This document shows, piece after piece, positions 1 to 7,461 of a stretch of DNA of 64,000 bases. Origin of the DNA: a virus; the IMG/VR virus record IMGVR_UViG_3300022743_000002, positions 1-64,000 of that record. The stretch is one strand, 5' to 3'. Every line of letters starts with the position of its first letter. The stretch's first letter is position 1. The notes under the pieces were generated by a model. It worked only from the letters and a program-made list of their open reading frames with translations, did not search any database and was not told the origin of the DNA. The translations under genes and the position numbers were made by a program.

Positions 1-475
1 CCAGTGCACGTAGACCGGCTTGCGCTGCCGGCATGATGATGCCTGGGCCGCCTCCACCGCCTCCTCCACCACCGCCGCCGGGGCGGGCTGGGTGGGGTTG
101 AATTCCGGGTCCCGTCGGTACAGGTGGCGGTGCGAGCTGGGAGAACACTCCAGCGCCCAGCGTGTACGCCATGATCCGGTGCATCTGCCGATTGCGCGTG
201 CCTGGGTCCGGAAAAATCTGGTCGTAGTCAATGCCCATGAAACCCCTGCCGGACTGTCCGGTTGATTTCAGGCGGCGGTTTAGCTCACCGTGGACCTTGA
301 GTAGCTGCTGAAACTGCTTCTCCAGCGCAGCGACCTGGTCGACCGAATTAACGGATACCGGGTTGAACTGTAGCTTGTTGGCCCTGGCGATCTTATTGCC
401 AAGCGCATTGATTTTTTGCTCAAGCGCCGCAGTGTCGAGCTGCGCGTCAACGCCAATGGTAATTTTTTGTGCCAT
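1..475 (-). CDS. Tail tape measure protein, N-terminal part (runs off the window)
   Basis: This is the first 158 codons of an open frame that continues past the left edge. The start is the ATG at 475 with an AGG-type ribosome site just upstream. The N-terminal part is helical and coiled-coil-like, followed by a run of about eleven glycines near residues 135-146. It lies directly after the two tail-chaperone frames, the usual place of the tape measure gene, which sets tail length and is ejected during infection. The assignment rests on position and on the heptad-like start; the diagnostic long repeats and membrane segments lie outside the window. Confidence 0.6.
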   Translation of the reverse strand, partial: MAQKITIGVDAQLDTAALEQKINALGNKIARANKLQFNPVSVNSVDQVAALEKQFQQLLKVHGELNRRLKSTGQSGRGFMGIDYDQIFPDPGTRNRQMHRIMAYTLGAGVFSQLAPPPVPTGPGIQPHPARPGGGGGGGGGGGPGIIMPAAQAGLRAL

Positions 476-476
476 A

Positions 477-791
477 TCAGCCTAGTTCTTCCCAATCGTC
501 GGAAGCATCGGGCGGTATTTCAGCGCCAATCTGCCTGGCAACGTCGTTTTCGTCAAAGTCCTCGTCCACAACTTCTTCCGCCCGCTTCGGGTCGTCGAAA
601 TAGGTGTGAGCCCAGTTATCGGTCAGCATTTCCTCAAAGGTCAAATCAAGGAAGCGCGGATCATTGGCTGTTAGTCGGTATCTCCTGCGGTACTCAAATT
701 CTACGGTCCTAGACCACTGAAGACCCGTTTCCTTCGCTTGCCTCTGCTGATTTTCTGCGAAACGAGCGCTCCCGTGCGGAGAGCCCTCCAT
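477..791 (-). CDS. Tail assembly chaperone, downstream frame
   Basis: This 104-residue frame overlaps the end of the preceding chaperone gene by 83 nt in the +1 frame and is followed at once by the tape measure start. In contractile and siphoviral phages this layout encodes the pair of tail chaperones (lambda G/GT type), the second usually made as a fusion by ribosomal frameshifting. The C-terminal half is very acidic. The ATG at 791 has no convincing ribosome site, so the protein may exist mainly as a C-terminal extension of the upstream product. Independent initiation cannot be excluded. Confidence 0.65.
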   Translation of the reverse strand: MEGSPHGSARFAENQQRQAKETGLQWSRTVEFEYRRRYRLTANDPRFLDLTFEEMLTDNWAHTYFDDPKRAEEVVDEDFDENDVARQIGAEIPPDASDDWEELG

Positions 792-1062
792 ACACAGCGT
801 CCATCTTGGCGTAGGTATCGGGATCCAGTGGATCCAGGGTATCGAGGTCCCATCCTTCAGGTGAACGAACCGTCAGCACCTTGAGAGTTGAAATCCATCC
901 GCCAACGGCCTGCAGCCAGCCGGTGGGTTCGGCACCGTCAATGATGCGGGCGTATTCGACCTGAATCGAAATTTCATCGCGCATGGTTCGCCTGGCAAAC
1001 GTAAACTGCCCAACGCCTTCGACCTGGACAACAAAATCTGATTCTTTTGGGTTGCGCGCCAT
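709..1062 (-). CDS. Tail assembly chaperone, upstream frame
   Basis: The chosen start is the ATG at 1062 (MARNPKES), with AAAGGA six bases upstream; an ATG further up at 1104 would run through a terminator. The 117-residue product lies between the tail tube gene and the tape measure, the standard position of the first tail chaperone, which keeps the tape measure soluble while the tube polymerises. Its end overlaps the next frame, suggesting a programmed frameshift. The family is assigned by synteny; I do not recognise a diagnostic motif. Confidence 0.65.
   Translation of the reverse strand: MARNPKESDFVVQVEGVGQFTFARRTMRDEISIQVEYARIIDGAEPTGWLQAVGGWISTLKVLTVRSPEGWDLDTLDPLDPDTYAKMDAVYGGLSARERSFRRKSAEASEGNGSSVV
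757..763 (-). other. Candidate +1 ribosomal frameshift site joining the two tail chaperones
   Basis: In the overlap the upstream frame reads TCG TTT CGC. A Phe-tRNA on TTT (762-760) could slip one base to TTC and continue in the downstream frame as A-E-N-Q-Q. No canonical -1 heptamer suits, because the downstream frame is +1 (or -2) relative to the upstream one. The slip site itself is inferred; other positions in the 83-nt overlap are possible. Confidence 0.3.
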
Positions 1063-1081
1063 GGATTTTCCTTTGGTTATT

Positions 1082-1116
1082 AAAAAAAAGGCCGCCACCC
1101 ACACGGGAAGGCGACC
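1082..1116 (-). terminator. Rho-independent terminator after the tail tube gene
   Basis: On the minus strand GGTCGCC (1116-1110) pairs with GGCGGCC (1096-1090) with one G-T pair, and is followed by eight T residues (1089-1082). It lies between the tube stop codon and the chaperone ribosome site, so it probably sets tube abundance above that of the chaperones. Confidence 0.8.
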
Positions 1117-1135
1117 TGTTGAGTCTATCAGTCGA

Positions 1136-1558
1136 TCAGGCCGACTTGCCGGTCACATCCAGAGCCATGAACTGACCAGACTGCACGACGATCTGGTGAG
1201 CACTGATATCAATGTCGCCCGAACTGTACGAGCAGCCGACATACTTGCGAATCAACTCGCCGCTATCCTTGTCATACTGCTCAAGATCGAACACCAGGCC
1301 CTGCAAGGCGGCGTCGCCATTCTCAGGCACGATGCCGGACGCCATCATGGCGCCCTTGATCAGCACCATTGAGCTCACGCTCAGGCTGTGACGCGCCATG
1401 CTCGGCACGTATTCCTGCGCGTGAATGTCGCCAATGCCGCTGGCCGGCTCCAGCCCGTAGTCGTCGCTGGCGCGAACGGATCGAACCATGCCGATTTGCT
1501 TGCCGTCGAACACAACAACAATCCGGTTACCGCTGCGTACTTTCAGATTTTGCTTCAT
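1136..1558 (-). CDS. Tail tube protein
   Basis: This 140-residue protein directly follows the tail sheath gene by 11 bases and is followed by a strong terminator, the typical place and dosage arrangement of the tail tube protein. The tube is the inner rigid channel around which the sheath contracts. The sequence is beta-rich, starting with a KVRSGNRIVVVFDGKQIG strand-turn pattern, and has no transmembrane segment. Length fits contractile-phage tube proteins (about 140-170 residues). Function is inferred from size and synteny. Confidence 0.75.
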   Translation of the reverse strand: MKQNLKVRSGNRIVVVFDGKQIGMVRSVRASDDYGLEPASGIGDIHAQEYVPSMARHSLSVSSMVLIKGAMMASGIVPENGDAALQGLVFDLEQYDKDSGELIRKYVGCSYSSGDIDISAHQIVVQSGQFMALDVTGKSA

Positions 1559-1569
1559 GATTTTCTACC

Positions 1570-3285
1570 TTATGCCGTTGCCGAACCGGTAAACGGCACA
1601 GCGAAAATGGTGGCGAGAACATAGTTCACGGGGATGACTGGGCTGCACTGGAACTCAACCCTCAGAACATCGCCCTCCAGGCTAGCCGAAATGTTCTTGT
1701 AGGCTGGGCTGGCGGCATCACCAACGATCACACCTGGCCCCTGGGGTTCGGCGCGCGCAAGTTCACGCAATGTCGACTCGGCGATGCTGATTGCGCGGGA
1801 AATAACGAGCGGGTTGCCCTTTTGTCCGCGAAGTACATCAAGGGCTTCGCGGACGTTGCGAGCCACGAAGTCAACCGCCACGCCGCAGGACTGCTCAACC
1901 CGGTTGTAGTTGGTGTTCGTAAGCCACGTGGATATTGACTTCACCACCTTGTAGCCCTTGGGTGTATTTTCCAGGCAGAGCACGCCGCCATTGATCAGCA
2001 AATCAGTGTCTGTCGGGTTGCGCAGGTCACGCTCCAAACCGCGAACCTTGATCGATTTGTTGGTCAGCGGTGTTCCGGGGTTAGATCCGGCAAAGGCGCC
2101 AGCGATCAGTGCCGCGCTAATGTATGGCGGGTACAGCACCAAGTTTCCGGTGGCGTCGTAGTTGTAGTGCCCCAGGTGAACCAGCGAGGTACGGTCACTG
2201 TTGATGGATTTTGCCAAAGCGATCGCTGCGCTATCGCTGGTGCCTGACGGCGTACCACAGATCGCGCGGCGCTCTTTGCGGCCGACGTTTGACATGAACG
2301 CGACGTGCGCGTCAGCCATGGCGTGAATAGCCGGGTCGGAGGATACCGGCGTAATCCACTGAGCGTCGATGGTCTGCAGCGCAGTGAACCCATCGGACCA
2401 GTCACTGTTCGTTGTCGACCCGTCGCTACCGCCAGTCATGAACTGCGCCGCAGCCACCGCAGGTATCGCGCCAACGGACGCCACCCGCGTGGCCGTGACG
2501 AACCCCTCGGACGCGCTATTCAGCCAATCCACGGCCGCCTGGAGGTCGGCGCGAGCCGTGTACGTTGTGGTTTTCACGCTTACCGCGGTCACATAGTCCA
2601 AACCATTCAGGGCAGGCTGGGTATAGTTCCCATCGAGGACGGATGCCGCGAAGCCAGTCACAAGGTTGATGCGATCGACAACATCCTGGATCGTTTTGTA
2701 GACATTCAGGTCGAGCGTCAGGACCGGGGTGCCAGCAGGCGCAGCCAGCACCAGAGACGTTCCGGTAGTCGTCAGCGTCGCCGTAGCCTGGCCGCCCGTG
2801 TAGACGATGGAGAATGCCTGGCGAGCAATGTTGTCCTGCGTGTAGTAGGACTGGCCGCGCTGGATCGTCATGCGAACGCCCGACGTAGACCCTGCCTCCA
2901 CCTTGTAGCTGATGCTGTTTTCTTTCAGGCCGTAGTCCGACGAAGTCAGGTTGATAACGGCCACAGAGCCAGCGGCATTGATAACGCCGGTGGACTGTGT
3001 CGCAGGATTCACGCGAATCGCGATGACCTCGGACGGGCCACTGGTTTCGTTGCTGGGATCAAAGGCCGCCAAAACAGCATCCAGAAGTTCACCGGAAACA
3101 AGCGCAGCCTGCGCCTCAGACGGGCTGCCAAAGCGAAGCGCAGTCTTGGGCTTTCCGCCAGCAGAGCGACCAATCAGAGCGACGGCGTTGCCAACACTCA
3201 AATTCTGATTGCGCATTGCGTTGTCGCTAACGACAGACGCGGTAGTTGGGGAAACCAGTAGCTTCCCGTTAAAAAACACACTCAT
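1570..3285 (-). CDS. Tail sheath protein
   Basis: The 571-residue product has the N-terminal sheath pattern (an S-x-T-x-x-V strand followed by a V-G-N-A-V-A-L-I-G-R-S segment) and the conserved C-terminal sheath region: FVARNVREAL, then a beta strand near the end used in the sheath-sheath mesh. Sheath subunits form the contractile outer tail and drive the tube through the envelope. A GAGG site precedes the ATG. It lies between a 74-residue gene and the tube gene. This protein is the main evidence that the phage is a myovirus. Confidence 0.92.
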   Translation of the reverse strand: MSVFFNGKLLVSPTTASVVSDNAMRNQNLSVGNAVALIGRSAGGKPKTALRFGSPSEAQAALVSGELLDAVLAAFDPSNETSGPSEVIAIRVNPATQSTGVINAAGSVAVINLTSSDYGLKENSISYKVEAGSTSGVRMTIQRGQSYYTQDNIARQAFSIVYTGGQATATLTTTGTSLVLAAPAGTPVLTLDLNVYKTIQDVVDRINLVTGFAASVLDGNYTQPALNGLDYVTAVSVKTTTYTARADLQAAVDWLNSASEGFVTATRVASVGAIPAVAAAQFMTGGSDGSTTNSDWSDGFTALQTIDAQWITPVSSDPAIHAMADAHVAFMSNVGRKERRAICGTPSGTSDSAAIALAKSINSDRTSLVHLGHYNYDATGNLVLYPPYISAALIAGAFAGSNPGTPLTNKSIKVRGLERDLRNPTDTDLLINGGVLCLENTPKGYKVVKSISTWLTNTNYNRVEQSCGVAVDFVARNVREALDVLRGQKGNPLVISRAISIAESTLRELARAEPQGPGVIVGDAASPAYKNISASLEGDVLRVEFQCSPVIPVNYVLATIFAVPFTGSATA

Positions 3286-3296
3286 GATGACCTCGC

Positions 3297-3521
3297 TTAA
3301 ACAGGCTGATTAACGAACAAGTCGAACCGGGAGCGGTAGGCCAACCCGGTATCCTTCACGCGACCAGCGGCGCGCTCGACATACGCAAAAGCGTTGATCA
3401 ATTCAGGCTTGGTCATCGTCTCTGACAGCCGAGCGCAAAATTCATTGATTGAAACCCCGGTATCCGGGGCCGCCGTCACCTCGGTGACCTCCGCCTGCTG
3501 CTTGGTGGTCTCGGTTGCCAT
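3297..3521 (-). CDS. Small hypothetical protein upstream of sheath
   Basis: A 74-residue frame with a good ribosome site (TAAGGAG, seven bases before the ATG) between the tail-terminator-like gene and the sheath. It is hydrophilic, with an acidic N-terminus and a helical C-terminal half. I do not recognise the family. Tight spacing on both sides (9 and 11 nt) makes it part of the tail operon. Confidence 0.7.
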   Translation of the reverse strand: MATETTKQQAEVTEVTAAPDTGVSINEFCARLSETMTKPELINAFAYVERAAGRVKDTGLAYRSRFDLFVNQPV

Positions 3522-3530
3522 GTAGTCTCC

Positions 3531-4370
3531 TTAAATAACCAAATTGGATGTAACTGTTGAAATGGCCGGCACGTCGCCGCCGACCCGCACTGGCGCCTGG
3601 CATGAAAACGTGTTCATGACCTGATAAATTGGAGACGGGTACTCGCCATTGATGGCGTCAACGTCTTGCTGCGATAGGTTTGGCTTGATCCATCCGTAGC
3701 TATCGAACACCGACATATTCGCCACCACCAGCCGACGAATAGCTTTACGCAACTCGATCCGCTCGTCGCTATTCAGGGACCAGCCAATGATCATTAGTCG
3801 AACGCTAGCCAACCACCCCTCAGATTCTTCCCAGGAAAATCCGATGGCATCGAACTCGTCGCCGCTAATACTTTCCCCGAGCGCGCGATCGGCAGAGTCT
3901 TCCATTTCCAGGTGAATCGTCACCAGAGGAAAGCGAAGGCCTTGTTCAATGGAAGGAGGCGCCGTGTAAACCTGGATGTAGCCAAGCTCAGTTTGAAAAT
4001 GACCGCGATCACATTCAACGCGGAGTCCCGCTTCAATGCGCTCCCGCATATTCGACATGACGTCGGTTGTGTGATCCTGATAGGTCGCCGTCGGCGTGCC
4101 GCCAACAACATTCCCGGCCACCCAGGTTACATTGTCTGCGGTGTAATAGACTGCCCAGTAATAGAGCACGTCGTTGGCAAGGCCTGAAATATCGAGAAAG
4201 ACTACGTCGCTTCCCTGGTATGCCAGAAATGCGCCGGCATCATCGTGCCCGGAAAAGCTGCTCGTCGTTTTGCGCAACACCCGCCAGACAAGCGAGCCAG
4301 CAGGCGGGGCTACAAATACCCGGACTGCATTCCCCGCATACAAAGGCTGGACCGTTGTGATCATGGGCAT
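3531..4370 (-). CDS. Neck/tail-terminator-like protein with N-terminal fibronectin-III-like domain
   Basis: The 279-residue protein begins with a beta-sandwich-like segment (about residues 8-95, with the W-R-V-L-R strand and a Y-Y-W-A-V-Y strand typical of FN3 folds). The second half resembles tail-terminator proteins in size and place. It is the first gene of the tail operon (neck, small protein, sheath, tube). The start could be the ATG at 4370 or the one at 4364; the latter sits 15 nt after the GTGAC promoter-like box. No Shine-Dalgarno site is visible. The function is inferred from order. Confidence 0.6.
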   Translation of the reverse strand: MPMITTVQPLYAGNAVRVFVAPPAGSLVWRVLRKTTSSFSGHDDAGAFLAYQGSDVVFLDISGLANDVLYYWAVYYTADNVTWVAGNVVGGTPTATYQDHTTDVMSNMRERIEAGLRVECDRGHFQTELGYIQVYTAPPSIEQGLRFPLVTIHLEMEDSADRALGESISGDEFDAIGFSWEESEGWLASVRLMIIGWSLNSDERIELRKAIRRLVVANMSVFDSYGWIKPNLSQQDVDAINGEYPSPIYQVMNTFSCQAPVRVGGDVPAISTVTSNLVI

Positions 4371-4386
4371 GATTTTGGCGTCACGA
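4371..4386 (-). promoter_or_regulatory. TCGTGAC promoter-like box for the tail operon
   Basis: TCGTGAC (4386-4380) precedes the ATGs at 4370 and 4364 with a CAAAAT hexamer between them. It belongs to the window-wide GTGAY-N14-ATG family, here with 9 or 15 nt to the ATG instead of 14. It forms one arm of a perfect 9-bp inverted repeat (4377-4385 with 4395-4403) shared with the divergent copy. Confidence 0.6.
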
Positions 4387-4393
4387 CATGCGG

Positions 4394-4414
4394 GCGTGAC
4401 GCCATACTCGCGGC
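4394..4414 (+). promoter_or_regulatory. GTGAC-N14-ATG promoter-like element for the inverted gene
   Basis: GCGTGAC (4394-4400) is followed by exactly 14 nt, with CATACT at -12 to -7, and then the ATG at 4415. It is the only plus-strand member of the family and faces the minus-strand copy for the tail operon. Confidence 0.6.
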
Positions 4415-5167
4415 ATGAGCACGATCAATTACCGCATCTCGCTAGACCTTGGCGCTCAAATGGAATTGAGTCGCGGCATCAAGGCAGAACTGTTCCCACT
4501 GGTAAATCAGGCTGTGAACGGGATCGCCCAGGCCACGGCGTCGCGCTGGATTGAGGCCGTGCAGCGCGCCAAGCTGTGGAGCGGAGAGAAGGACGCCTAC
4601 GCCAAGACGATCACGTACCGGATGATCGGTGATTTCAGTGCCGTCGTGGAGTCCGATTACCGCTACGCCCAGGATATAGAAACCGGGAGGCCACCGCGCG
4701 ACCTCAAGGCGATGCTGAACACCAGCATGAAGGTGCGGACGACCAACAAAGGAACGCGATACCTGATTATCCCATTCCGGCATAACGCCGACACCGTACC
4801 GGACCAGGCTCGCTCTATGAGCCTGAGCACAATTACCGGCCACGGTCGGCGCGTATCTGGCACCGGCGCCTTCAGCCTGTTGACGCGGGCGCCGGCAACC
4901 GTGCGGCAGCGCCAATATAACTGGGGCGATCGCCTCACGGGTCCCAACGTATCGAAGAACCAGCAAGGCATGGTGCGCATGAACACGGCGACAGGCTCAG
5001 GCAAAAAATCCAGCGCATACCTCACATTCAGGGTTATGAGCGAAAAGTCGCGGGGCTGGATAGTCCCGGCGCAACCAGGTCAGAACATCGCCCAGGGTGT
5101 GGCTCAGGAAATGCAACCTTTGGCGGACGAGTTTTTGGCCGAAGCCGTGAGGCGGACGCTCGGCTAA
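4415..5167 (+). CDS. Neck/tail-completion-like protein on the opposite strand
   Basis: A 250-residue protein encoded alone on the plus strand inside a block of minus-strand structural genes. It contains an RYAQDIETGRPPRDLK segment of the kind seen in phage head-tail/tail-completion (gp10-like) proteins, and its composition and size fit a neck protein. It has no Shine-Dalgarno site but carries its own GTGAC box 14 nt before the ATG. It ends 4 nt into the 3' end of the convergent connector gene. The inversion implies that the gene moved with its promoter. Exact neck role is uncertain. Confidence 0.6.
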   Translation: MSTINYRISLDLGAQMELSRGIKAELFPLVNQAVNGIAQATASRWIEAVQRAKLWSGEKDAYAKTITYRMIGDFSAVVESDYRYAQDIETGRPPRDLKAMLNTSMKVRTTNKGTRYLIIPFRHNADTVPDQARSMSLSTITGHGRRVSGTGAFSLLTRAPATVRQRQYNWGDRLTGPNVSKNQQGMVRMNTATGSGKKSSAYLTFRVMSEKSRGWIVPAQPGQNIAQGVAQEMQPLADEFLAEAVRRTLG

Positions 5168-5805
5168 CGCCCAAACAAATCCCATTTCCTTGCCACGACA
5201 CGCTTGGGTAGCCTGGCCCCCTGGTGCTCACCTCGGTCACTCAGGTAGTCCTGGAAAATGAAATACTCGTCGTATTTGTTGCCATTGAGTGAGTAGACCA
5301 TACCAGCCGGCGGTTCACCAATGCCACCGGCCCACGTCAGGTGACCGGTATCGCTCACCGCTGGTATTCCGCCCTCGACGATCAGTCGCGTCGTAGGGTG
5401 CAGCCAAAATACCCGCGTGATATCTTTGACCGGGAACAGGACTCGCTCAGTTGGCGCTCCGTGAGTCATTGGCAGACTGAACACATCGGTGCTGTTGCGC
5501 ATGACAATGCGGTCAAACTGCCCGGCATTGTAGATCGGGCTGTCCTCTGGGATACTGAGAACCATGTCGCCATTCTCAAACATGCCAGACTGCATCCACT
5601 GAGCCTGCACCTTCTGGCTTGCCACGCCGGCTATAGTGGAGATGCCGGCATCCCATATACGTCCCTTGCCAACGCACAGCGCGTGCTTCGGGTCCGCCTG
5701 GCCTGACTGCGGGTTTATGCAGGCGCAGGCGTAGGACCTGCGCCATTCGAGCTCTTGCCCAATGTTGCGCAGAAAGACGTTAAATGCGGCCGGATTGAGT
5801 CGCAT
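5164..5805 (-). CDS. Head-tail joining protein with a Cys cluster
   Basis: The 213-residue product has an N-terminal Cys cluster (SYACACINPQSG, then ALCVGKGRIW about residues 25-50) that could bind a metal, and a beta-rich remainder. It sits between the connector-like gene upstream and the inverted neck gene, so a head-tail joining role is likely. It starts two bases after the upstream gene ends, implying translational coupling. I do not recognise a named family. Confidence 0.6.
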   Translation of the reverse strand: MRLNPAAFNVFLRNIGQELEWRRSYACACINPQSGQADPKHALCVGKGRIWDAGISTIAGVASQKVQAQWMQSGMFENGDMVLSIPEDSPIYNAGQFDRIVMRNSTDVFSLPMTHGAPTERVLFPVKDITRVFWLHPTTRLIVEGGIPAVSDTGHLTWAGGIGEPPAGMVYSLNGNKYDEYFIFQDYLSDRGEHQGARLPKRVVARKWDLFGR

Positions 5806-5806
5806 A

Positions 5807-6913
5807 TTACGCCCCCATCACACCAAAACGAACGCCATGAATGGCTGACATGAGGCCACCATTCGACCCCTTTCCGCCATTTAGAATTCGGTCGATCGTG
5901 TCGTGGTGCTTGTCCATATCGACACTCATTGATTGAGATAGGCCGTCGGCGCTGATTGATCCGGATTGCGGCAGGAATGCGTCCTCAATGATCTTCAGTG
6001 ATGCCTTCTTCATAACGACGTCCACCAGCTCAGGGTAGTCTGACGCAGCGTTGGCGAGTCCGGCGACGTAGGTGATCTGGATGGCCAAAGGGATGGACCG
6101 CCCGCCACCAATTGCCTGCATGACGAAGTTATTGAGTGGCGCCACAAACGCTGTGCTTGAGGGAACGAACTGAATGGTTCCGTACTTCTTGTCCATTCGC
6201 AGCCAATCGAGCGGAAGATCGTAATAGGAGCCAGCTCCACCAGGGTAGGCAAAGCGAACTCGACTAACTGACTGCAGCGGCTTGTTTCGCATCTTGATCA
6301 TGCCCCACTTGTCGTTGTACCCGAAAGACTCCGCGCTGTACTCATAACCAGGATCGATCGCCCAGGCCTGGCCGTTCAATGCGGTAATTTCGCCAGCAGT
6401 CGGCGTTTGGGGGAAAAACACAGTCGGAGCCAGCGGAACTCGCAGAGTGTGCGCAATCTCGGACTCGGCGGCGCGCAGCTTTCCCCAGATGTAGTCATCC
6501 GTCAGTGTCACGGATGGCAGCGCGCTACTGTAAGCCAACATCAGACGCTCAGTCCGCATCTTCAGAATTGTGCCAGCCTTGTCGGGAAACAGCGCGGAAT
6601 TATTGTCGCCGAATACCGCAACCTCCATGGGTATCAGCCAGGTCAGCGTGCCCACGGTAACGCGCATAAGTATGTCGCCAATTGGGAGTGCCGCAGTCTG
6701 GGCATTGGACAACGGAACCACAATGCTGCCAGCAGACCAATTGCTGCCAGTGGTTGTCTCCAGCACAGGCATGGAGCCTAGTAGTACGGTTACGCCATCA
6801 ACGGACGTAAATTGCGCAGAAACAACGGTTCCAGAAGCTATGACGTAAGGAATGCCGGCCTGCTTCAAATTGGCGGTGACATTGACAACGGCACCTTGGG
6901 TGATTGGATTCAC
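5807..6913 (-). CDS. Head-tail connector with N-terminal Ig/FN3-like domain
   Basis: A 368-residue protein. Residues 1-115 look like a beta-sandwich domain. The rest (from KMRTERLMLAYSS onward) has the helical character of head-completion connectors of the gp6/gp15 kind, ending in a region with VVMKKASLKIIEDAF. Connectors bind beneath the portal after packaging. The start is a GTG at 6913 with AGGAG six bases upstream. It lies between base structural genes and the joining protein. Confidence 0.55.
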   Translation of the reverse strand: MNPITQGAVVNVTANLKQAGIPYVIASGTVVSAQFTSVDGVTVLLGSMPVLETTTGSNWSAGSIVVPLSNAQTAALPIGDILMRVTVGTLTWLIPMEVAVFGDNNSALFPDKAGTILKMRTERLMLAYSSALPSVTLTDDYIWGKLRAAESEIAHTLRVPLAPTVFFPQTPTAGEITALNGQAWAIDPGYEYSAESFGYNDKWGMIKMRNKPLQSVSRVRFAYPGGAGSYYDLPLDWLRMDKKYGTIQFVPSSTAFVAPLNNFVMQAIGGGRSIPLAIQITYVAGLANAASDYPELVDVVMKKASLKIIEDAFLPQSGSISADGLSQSMSVDMDKHHDTIDRILNGGKGSNGGLMSAIHGVRFGVMGA

Positions 6914-6921
6914 GATTTCTC

Positions 6922-7458
6922 CTAGGCGCCCGAAAGGGGCATATTTGTTGTCACATCAGCCGTCAAAACTTCAACGACCACCGTACTTCCGGTGCTAGCG
7001 GCTGATTTGACATCGGTGAGAGTGAGCGAAGACCGCGAGTTAATAGCCAACATCAACGCATTGTATTGCTCAGTGGTGATGCCCCCGGATGAGCCGCCGC
7101 CTGCGGTACTGATGCCCTGAGCCTGCACTGGCACCACCGACTTCACTAACACCTGAAACACGCCAAGCGTTGGAACGATGGGGTCGCCACCGCCATCCAC
7201 GAACAGGTTGCCGTCAATCACCAGCGTTTGATTCATCTCCATAGGGCGCACACGCCAGCCGTTTTGCAGGAAATAGTAGGGCGGAATGGATAACCCGCCG
7301 CCTAGATCATCCCCGCCAACCTGGCGAAACACGGCGCCGTATTTGGCATTGTCGGATGTGGCAAGCCAGTCCGCAGACCGGCTATAAAGCTCGGTCGCGG
7401 TAACGCTCGCACTGTCAAGTACGATGCGCTTTGTAGCCGCATCAAAAACGATGGCCAT
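6922..7458 (-). CDS. Virion structural protein with phage surface domain
   Basis: This 178-residue protein carries a domain common in phage structural proteins: T-A-x-E-L-Y-S-R-x-x-D-W-L-A-T-S-D near residues 20-37, then a GGDDLGGG turn, FLQNGWRVRP and a DGNLFVDGGGDP turn. Part of this domain (LYS-x-x-x-D-x-W-A-T-S) recurs in the next gene upstream (7462-9096). A GGGSSGG linker separates it from a helical C-terminal tail. Likely a head or spike attachment protein; the exact role is unknown. Confidence 0.6.
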   Translation of the reverse strand: MAIVFDAATKRIVLDSASVTATELYSRSADWLATSDNAKYGAVFRQVGGDDLGGGLSIPPYYFLQNGWRVRPMEMNQTLVIDGNLFVDGGGDPIVPTLGVFQVLVKSVVPVQAQGISTAGGGSSGGITTEQYNALMLAINSRSSLTLTDVKSAASTGSTVVVEVLTADVTTNMPLSGA

Positions 7459-7461
7459 GCT

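Noticed and set aside
709-791. Canonical -1 slippery heptamer for the tail chaperones
   Set aside because: No X-XXY-YYZ heptamer in frame, and the second frame is +1, not -1, relative to the first.
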